Source of the DNA: Shewanella phaeophyticola
GTDB taxonomy: Bacteria; Pseudomonadota; Gammaproteobacteria; Enterobacterales; Shewanellaceae
Reading direction: 5' to 3'
Length of the DNA stretch: 64,000 nt
Assembly (NCBI RefSeq): GCF_025398315.1
Contig: NZ_JAODOQ010000001.1
Coordinates: forward strand, 2,790,001-2,854,000
The translations under genes and the position numbers were made by a program. Below are positions 20,309-30,064 of this stretch, piece after piece (position 1 is the first letter of the stretch; each line of letters starts with the position of its first letter). Under the pieces are notes generated by a model that was given only the letters and a program-made list of their open reading frames with translations, did no database searches and was not told where the DNA came from.

Positions 20309-22144
20309 TTAAGCATAATAATCTATAGCAGAATGTAAACTCCTTGACGAATTTGTCATCAAGTTCACTTCTTGTGCTGCTATTTCATCCAATTGACTGT
20401 CTGCGGCTGCGCCCTGATGTCCACTTTGTCCTTGCTGTTGCTCTCGCCCGTCGCCACCTTGAGACACATGACTATAGGTCAGTTGTAATCCTTCACTGGC
20501 TAACATGTCGCGTAAACGAGGAATCGCTTGTTCAACTAAGTCACGAGTTTGTGATTGTGCAACGTTAAACTGCACCTGGGTTTGGTCACCCTGGATTTGA
20601 ATCTTCACCGTAAGGTGGCCTAACTCTGGTGGATCAAGGCGAATTTCAGCCTGCTGAATACCATTGCTTACCATAGTGATTAGCTGTTGTTTCATCACCG
20701 GTGAAAACTTCTGGATCATCTCCTGCATTTGCGTGCCAGCCTCTGCCTGAGCTTGCGGCCTTAACGATAGTTGAAACTGCGGTACCTCACTCTTGTGAGC
20801 TGGGGTAAAACTGCTTTGATTTTGCAACGCTTTAGTATCTGTTTCAGCGGTTTCGGACATAAAACCTAGATCACTTGTGGTCACGCTGGCAATATTGCTT
20901 AATTCATTGGCAGATACTTTAGCGGCAACAGAGTCGAGCACCACAGAAAATTCAGCCTTTGCCAAAACCTTACTGTTGCTAGGATCGGCTTGAATATTGC
21001 CATCAATACGGGTTTTATCGCCTAAAATTGATTTAGCGTCTGCAGCCCAAGCGCTCGCGGATTGTAAGTCAACTTTAGAGACTGAAGATTCAGCGCCAAG
21101 TGCTGAGACTGAAGCCGCATTTGATGATAACGATGCAGCCACCGGAGACGTTGATTGCGTCAACATGGCATCCATATCGTCACCATCTGTGCTGTCCATG
21201 TTAACGGTTGTAACATCAACATCTTCTGAAGATGCTGTCGGAGCTTTAATATCACTTTCTTTTGACGCTGTTGTAAAATCAATGCCTTCAACATCATCAG
21301 TTACAGCTTGTGACATTGACGCGGTATTCGCTTTGACTTGTCCCGTAAAAGTGGCGCCAAGCGCTTTGTCTATTTCACTTTGCTCATCACTATTCAGCAG
21401 TTGCAGTGATACCTCTTCTGCATCATCTAATTCAAAGTCAATGTCTGCCATGGCTAAAATTGACTCATCGACCACAGGGACCTGTAAATTAAAGTCCTTA
21501 ATGATTGCGCTTAACTGATCGCGATCTAAAGCCTGCAATTCTTTTGCTGATAAATGACTAAAGGCCATTAAACCACTGAGCTCTTGTTCACTTAATTGCG
21601 CCACCACCTCTTTTGACGAGCTAAGCTGCGGTACAAGGTCAATCGTATTAGTAAATAGTTCGCCTTCAATCTCAATAGAATCAAGGTTAATTTGATCAAG
21701 TTCGAATGAGTTATCTGTCACAGGAGCCACAGATGAAGAAACCACACTTGGCGCATCAACAACAGGTTCTAATTGAGCACTTTGCTCAACGTATACGCCG
21801 AACTTGTCGATATGCGGCAATTGATTTCCGCCACCCGAGTGACGCTTACCGATAGAGTCAGCCATGGTGAGCTGGGCAAAAATCATATCAGCGTCAGCAT
21901 TTTCATCAACCAGTTGCTCAGCCGTTTTATTAAGTTCTTTTTCGATATCGGCATCGTATATTGGCACTTCGATATTTGTCTCTACAGCGTTAACACCGGT
22001 GCTTTTTACTTGTTCACTTGATTCATTTGCTTGAGAAAAAGCAGACAAGAATGATGTATTTTCAATATCTTGCATATTATTCTTCGAACTAACATCAGCA
22101 GATTGACTGCTATTGCTCAGTAAGATATTGCTCATTTGCTGCAT
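20309..22144 (-). CDS. fliK: Flagellar hook-length control protein FliK
   Basis: Secreted ruler of about 611 residues that measures hook length and triggers the FlhB substrate switch. The N-terminal two thirds are low complexity, acidic and S/T/D-rich. The C-terminal Flg_hook domain is clear, with IRLDPPELGHLTVKIQIQGDQ and VQFNVAQSQTRDLVEQAIPRLRDML. ATG at 22144 has GGAG seven bases upstream, better than GTG at 22156. It has its own sigma-54 promoter and leads the fliKLMNOPQR-flhB transcript. Confidence 0.93.
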   Translation of the reverse strand: MQQMSNILLSNSSQSADVSSKNNMQDIENTSFLSAFSQANESSEQVKSTGVNAVETNIEVPIYDADIEKELNKTAEQLVDENADADMIFAQLTMADSIGKRHSGGGNQLPHIDKFGVYVEQSAQLEPVVDAPSVVSSSVAPVTDNSFELDQINLDSIEIEGELFTNTIDLVPQLSSSKEVVAQLSEQELSGLMAFSHLSAKELQALDRDQLSAIIKDFNLQVPVVDESILAMADIDFELDDAEEVSLQLLNSDEQSEIDKALGATFTGQVKANTASMSQAVTDDVEGIDFTTASKESDIKAPTASSEDVDVTTVNMDSTDGDDMDAMLTQSTSPVAASLSSNAASVSALGAESSVSKVDLQSASAWAADAKSILGDKTRIDGNIQADPSNSKVLAKAEFSVVLDSVAAKVSANELSNIASVTTSDLGFMSETAETDTKALQNQSSFTPAHKSEVPQFQLSLRPQAQAEAGTQMQEMIQKFSPVMKQQLITMVSNGIQQAEIRLDPPELGHLTVKIQIQGDQTQVQFNVAQSQTRDLVEQAIPRLRDMLASEGLQLTYSHVSQGGDGREQQQGQSGHQGAAADSQLDEIAAQEVNLMTNSSRSLHSAIDYYA

Positions 22145-22315
22145 AATGGGCTCCACTTCATCAAATCAAGTTTGCTGTTGTATTATCAACAACGGGTTCA
22201 ACTTATTATTCATCAGAAAGGTTCATGATCCTGTTCACCCAGACGATTAATACGGCTAAAAAACCGTTGGTGACTGTCACTTCGCTGACGACTTTGCTAT
22301 CCATTAATAACATTA

Positions 22316-22332
22316 AGCAATTAAGGTGCCAC
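22316..22332 (-). promoter_or_regulatory. Sigma-54 promoter of fliK operon
   Basis: Minus-strand TGGCACCTTAATTGCT, a close match to the sigma-54 consensus with GG and GC 10 bases apart. It lies in the roughly 280-base gap between fliJ and fliK, about 170 bases from fliK, a long untranslated leader for this locus. The small ORF of 73 codons in that gap has no recognisable product. Confidence 0.75.
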
Positions 22333-22426
22333 TTATTTTCTGTACATGATGATAAAGGGGCAAAGAGAAAGTGAAATGACTGAAAAAAATCAAGCGGAAG
22401 TAGAGAGCGTAATAACAGTGAACGCA

Positions 22427-22873
22427 CTATTTCATTTTGTTTCTAAAATATTGTTGCATGGCAAACTCATCAGACATTTTTTGCTCACGTTTTGACTCAG
22501 CGATTTGCGCTTTGGTGGCTTTTTTAGCGAGTAGCATTTCAACGGCTTTACGTTTTTGTTGGGTTTCTTGCCAATGTTGTTGCCGATAACCAACTTGTTT
22601 TTCACCGTCTTGTACAACCGCAACTTGCTGATTAATCGCACTGTCTACCTGGCGAATAAACTGATGAAACTGATGATACTGATTCGCACGTAATGTGGTG
22701 CCAGTGTGGCCTTCCATTTGCTTCATGTAATCTAGACGGTAATTATTTAATGCATCAAGTTGTCCTTGACGCTTTTGCCGTTCAAATTGCGCCGCTTTTA
22801 ACTGTAATGCGGCTTTCTCTTCGGCCTCGACCGCTAATTTAAGTACTGTTACAAGGGGATCCGTTTTAGCCAT
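22427..22873 (-). CDS. fliJ: Flagellar export chaperone/stalk protein FliJ
   Basis: Coiled-coil protein of 148 residues that couples FliI ATPase to the FlhA gate. The sequence is almost wholly helical and charged, with VLKLAVEAEEKAALQLK at the N-terminus and the usual FliJ length. It sits 4 bases after fliI and ends the fliE-to-fliJ transcript. Confidence 0.93.
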   Translation of the reverse strand: MAKTDPLVTVLKLAVEAEEKAALQLKAAQFERQKRQGQLDALNNYRLDYMKQMEGHTGTTLRANQYHQFHQFIRQVDSAINQQVAVVQDGEKQVGYRQQHWQETQQKRKAVEMLLAKKATKAQIAESKREQKMSDEFAMQQYFRNKMK

Positions 22874-22876
22874 GGG

Positions 22877-24219
22877 TTAGCCTTGGCACTGCGCTGCAAT
22901 TTGAGTCAGCATCACTTTACTGTCATCAAAACTCACTGGGTCTTTAAAACCTTGGCGTAAAAACGCATTCATGGCAGGTTGTAAGCGAATGGCATTATCA
23001 ATACGCGGATCGCTACCTTGTGCATAAGCCCCAATAGAAATTAAATCGCGGTTTTGTTGGTATAGCGAATACATTTGCTTGACTCGGCGCATGGCCTCTA
23101 AATGCTCAGCGCTAATCACCATGGGTGCCACACGGCTAATAGACGCTTCAACATCAATGGCGGGGTAATGGCCAGAGTCAGCCAGTTGACGCGACAACAC
23201 CACGTGGCCGTCTAAAATCGCCCGCGATGCGTCGGCGATCGGATCTTGTTGATCATCACCTTCGGTTAACACAGTATAAAACGCAGTAATTGAGCCTTGT
23301 CCAGGCTCGCCATTGCCTGCGCGCTCAACTAAACGTGGCAATTTAGCAAACACTGAGGGCGGATAACCTTTGGTGGCCGGTGGCTCACCCACCGCTAATG
23401 CAACCTCGCGCTGAGCCTGGGCATAACGGGTTAAGCTGTCCATAAGCAGTAATACGTCGTAGCCTAAATCGCGAAAATATTCAGCAATTCGGGTCGAGGT
23501 TTCGCAAGCACGCAAACGCATTAATGGCGATGTGTCAGCAGGCGCAGCAACCACAACCGAGCGAGCTCGGCCTTGCTCACCTAAAATCTCTTCAATAAAT
23601 TCTTTGACTTCTCGGCCACGCTCACCCACGAGTCCAACCACAATAATGTCGGCAGTTGAGCCGCGAGTCATCATCCCTAACAACACACTTTTACCCACAC
23701 CAGAGCCAGCAAACAAGCCCATACGCTGTACCTCTTGCCAACGGTGAGCATTGAGTTAATGGCTCTTACGCCCACATCTAAAGGTTCAGTGATTGCCCTG
23801 CGAGATAAAGGGTTAATATTAGGGCCGTGGCGAGCCGCTTGCTGATCGGTATTAAGTGGCTCTAATCCATCTAATGGTGCGCCACTGCCGTCGAGCACTC
23901 GCCCAAGCAAGGATAAGCCAACATGTAAACTCGACTGCTCACCTAATGGTCTGACTCGCGCACCGGGTAATACGCCGCGTAACTCTTCAATTGGCATGAG
24001 GTAAAGTAACTTGTCATCAAAACCCACCACTTCTGCAACCAATTCACCCGCCATGGTTTCAATTGAACATAAGCTGCCCACTGGCGCACGGCAACCAGTG
24101 GCTTCGAGTGTTAAGCCAACAACACGCACTAACTGCCCGCTGGCAACTGGGCGTAACGGCAACACTTGTTTATGGTGAACGGCAAATTTATTGAGTAATT
24201 GTTGCTGACGTGAACTCAT
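22877..24219 (-). pseudogene. fliI: fliI, flagellum-specific ATPase (frameshifted just before Walker A)
   Basis: FliI is the export ATPase, homologous to F1 beta. The 5' frame (24219-23677) has the N-terminal barrel and catalytic-domain start with [31 protein letters not shown], then goes off as RYSVWAC. The 3' frame (from 23722) begins [16 protein letters not shown] with the Walker A motif and continues through [25 protein letters not shown] to the end. Between them GGCAAGAGGTACAGCGT (23724-23739) has two bases too many, or one too few, compared with the family GKGQR. Undoing this gives a normal 446-residue FliI. Confidence 0.92.
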
Positions 24220-25283
24220 CCATTGTCCTTAACATCTTTAGGCTCATCCGTTAGCGTCATGTCTTGCTCAGCACTTTCGCGAGAGACTTGTGATTCTGTT
24301 GTTGCGACAGTTGGATCGAGTTCAGGCGCGAGTTCAGCAGCAGCCTCTGGCGTTTGCTCGGTTTGCGCGACATCTTGCGTCGCTATATTCTCTGATTCAG
24401 TTTGCTTAGCTTGAGTTTGCGCTTGCTGGTAAGCACTTAAATCATCCACTGTGGTTGTTTGATATGTGGGAGTTGCGGTTTCTAATTGCTGTGCATTTTT
24501 GGCCAATTGATCGGCCTGCAGTGCTAACTCAGTAAACACTTGTTCAATGCGCTGCTCTACCCTTAAGTCTACCGATGAACGCACGCTCTCGATAACGCAG
24601 TCGCCATTTGATAACGTTGGGTCAATATCGATTTGCCATTGATTCTTTTGCAGTTGCTCTGGCGGATAACTGTGGGAAACCACATCAGCATCATGTTGAT
24701 TTAAGCGTAATTTTACTAATTGATCTTTTAAAGGCAGTGCGTCAACACCTTGACGAAGAGCCGATAAAATATGTTCTGGGTGGGTTTTTAATTCATGCCC
24801 AACGACCGACTTAGCCAAGCTAATGGTCATGGCCAGCAATTCTGCTTCGATTTCAGCATCTAAAACAGCTAGCGGTTGTTCAAACTGGCTAATGAGTTGA
24901 GACAGTTGCTCAAGCAACTGATTAACTTGGGTTTGACCAGCTTCTAGCCCTTGTTGTTCACCTTGAGCAAAACCCTCACTGTGGCCTTGCTCTAAGCCCT
25001 CTAAACGACCTTGCTCTAACCCTTGCTGGTAACCGTCTTGCTTGCCTTGCTCAAACCCTTCTTGTTCAGCCGCGGCGCGAATATCTTCAATTTGTGCCAT
25101 GGTTGGCGGCGCCATTGATTTTTCTGCGGTGACCGGTTTAGCTTCGTAAGGTTTTGACGATTGACCAAACATATTTGATGGGTCTTGGCTTTGATCTCGG
25201 GTGATATCGGGCAGTTGCCAATGACTGAATTCAACTTCATCATCAACACTAAGCACTTTTTTAGACGATTTGGATTCAGACAT
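24216..25283 (-). CDS. fliH: Flagellar assembly protein FliH
   Basis: Negative regulator and stator-like partner of FliI, 355 residues, longer than enteric FliH because of extended low-complexity ends. A run of GxxxG-type repeats at about residues 76-118 (QGKQDGYQQGLEQGRLEGLE) is the FliH signature and forms a helix dimer. The conserved C-terminal domain with SLAKSVVGHELKTHPEHIL and VKLRLNQHDADVV follows, then a Q/E/T-rich tail that is unusually long. It overlaps fliI by 4 bases. Confidence 0.93.
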   Translation of the reverse strand: MSESKSSKKVLSVDDEVEFSHWQLPDITRDQSQDPSNMFGQSSKPYEAKPVTAEKSMAPPTMAQIEDIRAAAEQEGFEQGKQDGYQQGLEQGRLEGLEQGHSEGFAQGEQQGLEAGQTQVNQLLEQLSQLISQFEQPLAVLDAEIEAELLAMTISLAKSVVGHELKTHPEHILSALRQGVDALPLKDQLVKLRLNQHDADVVSHSYPPEQLQKNQWQIDIDPTLSNGDCVIESVRSSVDLRVEQRIEQVFTELALQADQLAKNAQQLETATPTYQTTTVDDLSAYQQAQTQAKQTESENIATQDVAQTEQTPEAAAELAPELDPTVATTESQVSRESAEQDMTLTDEPKDVKDNG

Positions 25284-25389
25284 AGGAGTCTCTTCAGTTG
25301 TCGCTGTCGGTTATCGCGGCAACAACGTATTGCCGCTTTCAAACTGTATCAAAGGCTAGCAAGATAAGGCTAGAGTGATAAGCTAAGAA

Positions 25390-26436
25390 TTATAAAAACT
25401 CTTCGCCACCGCCACCGCCAAGCATAATCTCACCACTGTCGCTTAAACGACGCGCAATCGATAAAATCTCTTTTTGCGCCACTTCCACTTCGCTGATACG
25501 AATGGGCCGCATTGCCTCTAAATCGTCACGTAATAATTCTGCGGCACGTTTAGACATATTGCCCAAGATTTTCTCTTTTAAGGCATCATCAGCACCTTTA
25601 AGGGCTTTCATTAGCACATCTTGCTGTACTTCGCGTAACAAGGCTTGAATACCGCGGTCATCTACATCGATTAGGTTTTCGAACACAAACATCATGTCTT
25701 GAATTTGCTGCGCCATCTCTTCATCAGACTCACGCATAGTCTCCATGATTTGGCTTTCAATGCCAGTATCAAGGTAGTTCATGATGTTTGCAGCGGCTTT
25801 TAGGCCGCCCATTTTCGCCGCCTGTGCCCCACCTTGGCCAGCAAATTGTTTCTCCATAATATCGTTCAATTCTTGTAATGCTGCTGGTTGCACTTCTTCA
25901 AGGTTGGCAATACGCATCATTAAGTCTAAACGCGTGTTTTCAGGGAACTGACTAAAAATCTCAGCCGCTTGATCAGGCTCTAAATATGACATGACAATCG
26001 TTTGAATTTGCGGATGCTCGTTTTGAATAATGGTGGCCACCTGGCGTGCATCCATCCATTTTAACGAATCAAGCCCTTTAGCGCCGCTACCCATAATGAT
26101 TTGTTCAATCAAGTTACCGGCTTTATCTTCACCGAGCGCTGCGGTTAACGCTTTACGGACAAATTCTTCGCTGTTAAAGCCAATTGACGAAAACTTTTGA
26201 ATATCGTCAAGAAACAGCTTATGTACGCCAATGACCTTTTCTTGACCAAAGTCTTCCATTGCCGCCATCGCCATACCCACTTTTTGAACCTGCTTAGGCT
26301 CTAAGTGCTTTAAAATTGACGCAGCATCGGCCTCACTTAAACTCAGCAGTAAAATTGCGGTTTTTTCAATTCCGCTGAGTGACTCAGGGTCAAAAGCTGC
26401 GGCTTTTGCGGGTGCTTTTTCATTTTCATTAGCCAT
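25390..26436 (-). CDS. fliG: Flagellar motor switch protein FliG
   Basis: C-ring rotor protein of 348 residues that contacts the MS ring and the stators. Hallmarks are ESLSGIEKTAILLLSLSEADA at the N-terminus, the EHPQ motif in IIQNEHPQIQTIVM, and the C-terminal torque helix region LLRDDLEAMRPIRISEVEVA with alternating charges. The last residues are a glycine-rich tail. It overlaps fliF by 8 bases. Confidence 0.97.
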   Translation of the reverse strand: MANENEKAPAKAAAFDPESLSGIEKTAILLLSLSEADAASILKHLEPKQVQKVGMAMAAMEDFGQEKVIGVHKLFLDDIQKFSSIGFNSEEFVRKALTAALGEDKAGNLIEQIIMGSGAKGLDSLKWMDARQVATIIQNEHPQIQTIVMSYLEPDQAAEIFSQFPENTRLDLMMRIANLEEVQPAALQELNDIMEKQFAGQGGAQAAKMGGLKAAANIMNYLDTGIESQIMETMRESDEEMAQQIQDMMFVFENLIDVDDRGIQALLREVQQDVLMKALKGADDALKEKILGNMSKRAAELLRDDLEAMRPIRISEVEVAQKEILSIARRLSDSGEIMLGGGGGEEFL

Positions 26437-28123
26437 TATCTTGTAACCAATTCTTAACTACTTGAGTGGAAAGCTCAGGCTCATTGGCCACGAGTGCTCT
26501 AATTGCTTTAATCATATCATCATCTTTATGCAAATTAGGAATTTGAATTGATCCATCATCAGCATAACTGTATTCGGCTTCTTTGGTATTGAGCATACCT
26601 AGAGTATCTGCGGCGTACTGATCTTCAATTTCAGCTAATTCATGCCCAGGACGTATTTCCGGTGGCATTTCGGTGCCTTGCGGGTTGGTAAGCTTTTTCA
26701 GCATTGGACGAACCACGGCTAAAAACAACACTAAAATTAACAATGCGCCTAACACCAATCTAATGGCGCGCCAAAACCAAGGTTGCTCCCACATGTCTGG
26801 CTCTGGTAGTTCTTCAATCAACTGATCCATAAACGGTACTGTGACCACCTCAAGCGCATCACCACGTTGAGTGCTAAAGCCTACAGCACCTTCAAGTAAA
26901 CGGCGAATGTTGGTTAGCTCTTCTTCAGTGCGAGGCACTCGAGACACCTGGCCATTTTCATCTACTTGGCCGGGTTTAAAGTCAATGGCTACCGACACAC
27001 TCACGCGGCGCACCACGCCTATTTGTTGGCGAGTATGGCTAATGGTGGTATCAAGTTCATAATTACGGGTCGCCTCTTTAGACATATCGCCCGAGGTTGT
27101 TGAAGTACTGCCCGCCTCGCCTGCAACTTGCGGAATGTCTGACTCCATTGGCGGTTGATTACTTAACGCCCCAGGAATGCCGCCAGAACTTTGACCTGTT
27201 GAGTTACGTTCAATTGTCATTTCGCTACGGATAGCCGGTAAATCAGGTGAAAAACGCTTAGCGGTTTGCTCAATCGCGGTAAAGTCCATATTCACATCCA
27301 CTTGCGAAGTGAAGTTTTCTGACTTAGTATTGGCATTAAAATCGATTCGATTTTTCTGCGGTACTCAGCTTCTTTTTGTTGTACCAGCTCAGACTCACGG
27401 CGTGCTCTAGCTGATGTACCATCTTGGCTGCCCGAATTTAATAGGCGGCCGTTTGAGTCAGTGACTGTCACGCGAGACGGCTCAAGCCCCTGTACTGCAG
27501 AGCCGACAATATCAACAATAGAATCAATTTCTTCTTGGCCTAATCCACCACGTCGCACATTAACAACCACAGTAGCGCTGGCCTTTGAGGCATTACGAGC
27601 AAATACGTTTTCTTTTGGTAGGGCTAAAATGACTTTGGCGCGGCTAATGCTTTTTAACTCTTCAATGGCACGTGCGAGATTTAATTCTTGGCTGTGCTTT
27701 AAGCGTAGCCTGCTCCATGCGCTGACTGACGCCAAAGCCACTGTCTTGGCTTAAGTAGTCATTCGCTTGTGTGCTGCTTTCAATACCTGCACGGCTTAAT
27801 AGTAATTTTACATCTTGATAAACGTCTTCTGGTACTTTGACCACATCAACATTAATTTGATAATCAATTTGGTTTTTATCCAGTACATCAAGTACCTGGA
27901 TCATTTCGGCCGTGTCCATTTTACCCAGAGGACGATATTCTGGCTCTTGCGCCCACATCATCACAAATACGGCTAACGCAAGACACACGGCCAACGCCAA
28001 AATCATGATCACCTGGCGCATCATGTCAGCACCGCCAACACCGCCCATTAACCCAGACTTATTCTCTTGTTGGACACCGGCGTCAACTGTCGAATCTGAA
28101 CCTACCATTATGTCTGTGCTCAC
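26429..28123 (-). pseudogene. fliF: fliF, flagellar MS-ring protein (two frameshifts)
   Basis: FliF forms the MS ring in the inner membrane. Three frames carry consecutive parts. 28123-27662 has the first membrane helix (MRQVIMILALAVCLALAVFV) and ring-building motif 1. 27741-27292 has the second ring motif with RAIEELKSISRAKVILALP. 27301-26429 has the periplasmic remainder, the second membrane helix and the FliG-binding C-terminus (AIRALVANEPELSTQVVKNW). One extra A in GCTACGC (27703-27709) and one missing base near 27321 (AGTCAGAAAAC) separate them. Undoing both gives exactly 564 residues, the usual length. Confidence 0.92.
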
Positions 28124-28183
28124 AATATGTACCTGCTATATGTCTGATGTGATTAATTACCTAGCGCTTAAAACCGACAGCGG

Positions 28184-28525
28184 CTAAACAGGCATACTCA
28201 TGATTTCTTTATAAGCATCAACTAACTTGTTACGCACTTGCACCGTGGCTTCAAATGCCACACCGGCTTTTTCACGGGCAATGACCGTGTCAGACAAACT
28301 GACCGTGGTGTCACCCATGTCTAATCGTGATGCTAAATTTGATGATGTTTGTTGAAGTCCGTTCACGCTACCCACAGCCTGAGATAACAACTGACTAAAA
28401 TCAGCCCCTGTAGTGTTATTTACTTGCTGGGTTAAGTTAGGAGCAATAGACGAGCCAATTGAAGGCGCTATTTCGCCACGAAGCGATTGCATTTCTTGTA
28501 ATAGTGGATTTGCGCTAATCTGCAT
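28184..28525 (-). CDS. fliE: Flagellar hook-basal body protein FliE
   Basis: Small rod-base protein of 113 residues joining the MS ring to the rod and gating export of rod proteins. Characteristic C-terminus: AFEATVQVRNKLVDAYKEIMSMPV. ATG at 28525 follows GGGAGTG, and reading further upstream would add a membrane-like sequence not found in FliE. It is the first gene of fliEFGHIJ, with a sigma-54 promoter about 60 bases upstream. Confidence 0.95.
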   Translation of the reverse strand: MQISANPLLQEMQSLRGEIAPSIGSSIAPNLTQQVNNTTGADFSQLLSQAVGSVNGLQQTSSNLASRLDMGDTTVSLSDTVIAREKAGVAFEATVQVRNKLVDAYKEIMSMPV

Positions 28526-28582
28526 GATGTCACTCCCGTTTGTCGACTTTTTGACGACTTCAATAATCTTATAAGGAGTTAA

Positions 28583-28599
28583 AGCAATATAGATGCCAA
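28583..28599 (-). promoter_or_regulatory. Sigma-54 promoter of fliE operon
   Basis: Minus-strand TGGCATCTATATTGCT with the GG-N10-GC spacing, about 60 bases before the fliE ATG. Confidence 0.75.
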
Positions 28600-28628
28600 G
28601 ATTTAAAACGAAAGGAATCACATCGAAC

Positions 28629-28663
28629 AAAAACAACTTACCTACCTGTATGTAGATAAGTTG
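28629..28663 (-). terminator. Intrinsic terminator after flrC
   Basis: Minus-strand CAACTTATCTAC and GTAGGTAAGTTG form a stem followed by TTTTTG, downstream of the flrC stop codon at 28715 and upstream of the fliE promoter. Confidence 0.75.
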
Positions 28664-28714
28664 CTTTTAATTAAAGCCAATTTAATCAATAATTTAATTT
28701 ATTTAAAAACAAAA

Positions 28715-30064
28715 CTACGCTGGTAATTGAATCCCCATATCGCGCATTTTTGCCATTTTATAACGCAACGTCCGCGCACTAATGCCTAATTTTTCAGCGA
28801 CCATTTTCCGACTCCCGTGACATTGATTCAGGGTTTCTAAAATAATCACGTGCTCCTGGGCTTTTAATTCATCGCCTAGACCTTCAACATCATGGGGCTT
28901 GTCATTATCAACTTGCTCCGCTGGCATTAAACTGACATCAGCAGAATCAATAATAATATCATTCACCCCAATCTCATCATTAACCCGTAAAATCAGCGCC
29001 CGCTGAATCACATTATCAAGTTCGCGGACATTACCTGGCCAACGATGGGTCAATAAACGTCGAGTCGCGGCATCGTCAAGCTTTGGCACTGACGTCATAT
29101 TTAATGCTTTAGCATGCTTAGCCAGTAAATGACGCGCTAACGGTAAAATATCTGCCGGACGTTGATGCAGTGCTGGCCACGTTAACGGAAACACATTAAT
29201 GCGGTAGTATAAATCTTCTCTAAACTCGCCAGACGTTGCCATGGTTTTAAGATCGCGGTTTGAGGTGGCCAGTACTCGCACGTCTAACTTAATGGTTTTA
29301 CGACCACCTAAACGCTCCACTTCACGCTCTTGCAATACACGCAATAACTTGGCTTGTAAGCCCAGTTCCATCTCAGATATTTCGTCTAATAATAGCGTGC
29401 CGCCTTGAGTCTGCTCAAACTTACCCGGACATGCCTGATACGCCCCAGTAAATGCGCCTTTTTCGTAGCCAAAGAGTGTTGCTTCAAGCATGTTTTCTGG
29501 AATGGCGGCACAGTTAATCGCAATAAACGGCTGACCATTACGTTGGCTATGCTGATGAATATATCGTGCTAATACTTCTTTACCTGAGCCGCTTGAGGCC
29601 ATGATCATCACCGAGGCGTCAGACACTGCAACACGCTGAGCCAGAGCCAGTAACGCTAAACTCTTGTCATCGGCAACCACAGGATTATCGTGGTTTTGCT
29701 TTAAGGGTAAATAACGAGACACTTGGTTTAGCAACACTTCAGGCGCAAAAGGTTTAGCGAGGTAATCAACCGCGCCTAACTTCATGGCACTTACGGCACT
29801 ATTAATTGTGGCATAAGCTGTCATTAACAGTACCGGCACCTTGGGTTGATGTTGCTGCATGTAACTTAACAACCCCATGCCACCAATGCCGTCCATTTGC
29901 ACGTCACTGATCACCATATCAAATTGATTGGCTTTTAAGGCTAAAATGGCATCTTCAGCGCTACTCACATCAACACAGTCATAATGTGCCAATAATAAAG
30001 TGTCTAACAATGCTTCACGTAAATCAGCATCATCTTCAACAAGTAATATATGTGCTTCAGCCAT
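28715..30064 (-). CDS. flrC: FlrC, sigma-54 response regulator of flagellar genes
   Basis: NtrC-type activator of 449 residues for class III hook and basal-body genes. Receiver domain at residues 1-120 with phospho-acceptor in MVISDVQMDG; AAA+ domain with Walker A SSGSGKEV, GAFTGA sigma-54 contact loop (YEKGAFTGAYQ), Walker B GGTLLLDEISE; C-terminal Fis-type helix-turn-helix (GSRKMVAEKLGISARTLRYK). It overlaps flrB by 8 bases, its cognate kinase. Confidence 0.96.
   Translation of the reverse strand: MAEAHILLVEDDADLREALLDTLLLAHYDCVDVSSAEDAILALKANQFDMVISDVQMDGIGGMGLLSYMQQHQPKVPVLLMTAYATINSAVSAMKLGAVDYLAKPFAPEVLLNQVSRYLPLKQNHDNPVVADDKSLALLALAQRVAVSDASVMIMASSGSGKEVLARYIHQHSQRNGQPFIAINCAAIPENMLEATLFGYEKGAFTGAYQACPGKFEQTQGGTLLLDEISEMELGLQAKLLRVLQEREVERLGGRKTIKLDVRVLATSNRDLKTMATSGEFREDLYYRINVFPLTWPALHQRPADILPLARHLLAKHAKALNMTSVPKLDDAATRRLLTHRWPGNVRELDNVIQRALILRVNDEIGVNDIIIDSADVSLMPAEQVDNDKPHDVEGLGDELKAQEHVIILETLNQCHGSRKMVAEKLGISARTLRYKMAKMRDMGIQLPA

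Noticed and set aside
20997..21518. Plus-strand ORF opposite fliK
   Set aside because: Low-complexity shadow of the S/D/T-rich FliK N-terminal region, with no start signals.
22206..22427. ORF of 73 codons in the fliK-fliJ gap
   Set aside because: No family resemblance and no ribosome site; the region contains the fliK sigma-54 promoter, so it is read as leader DNA.
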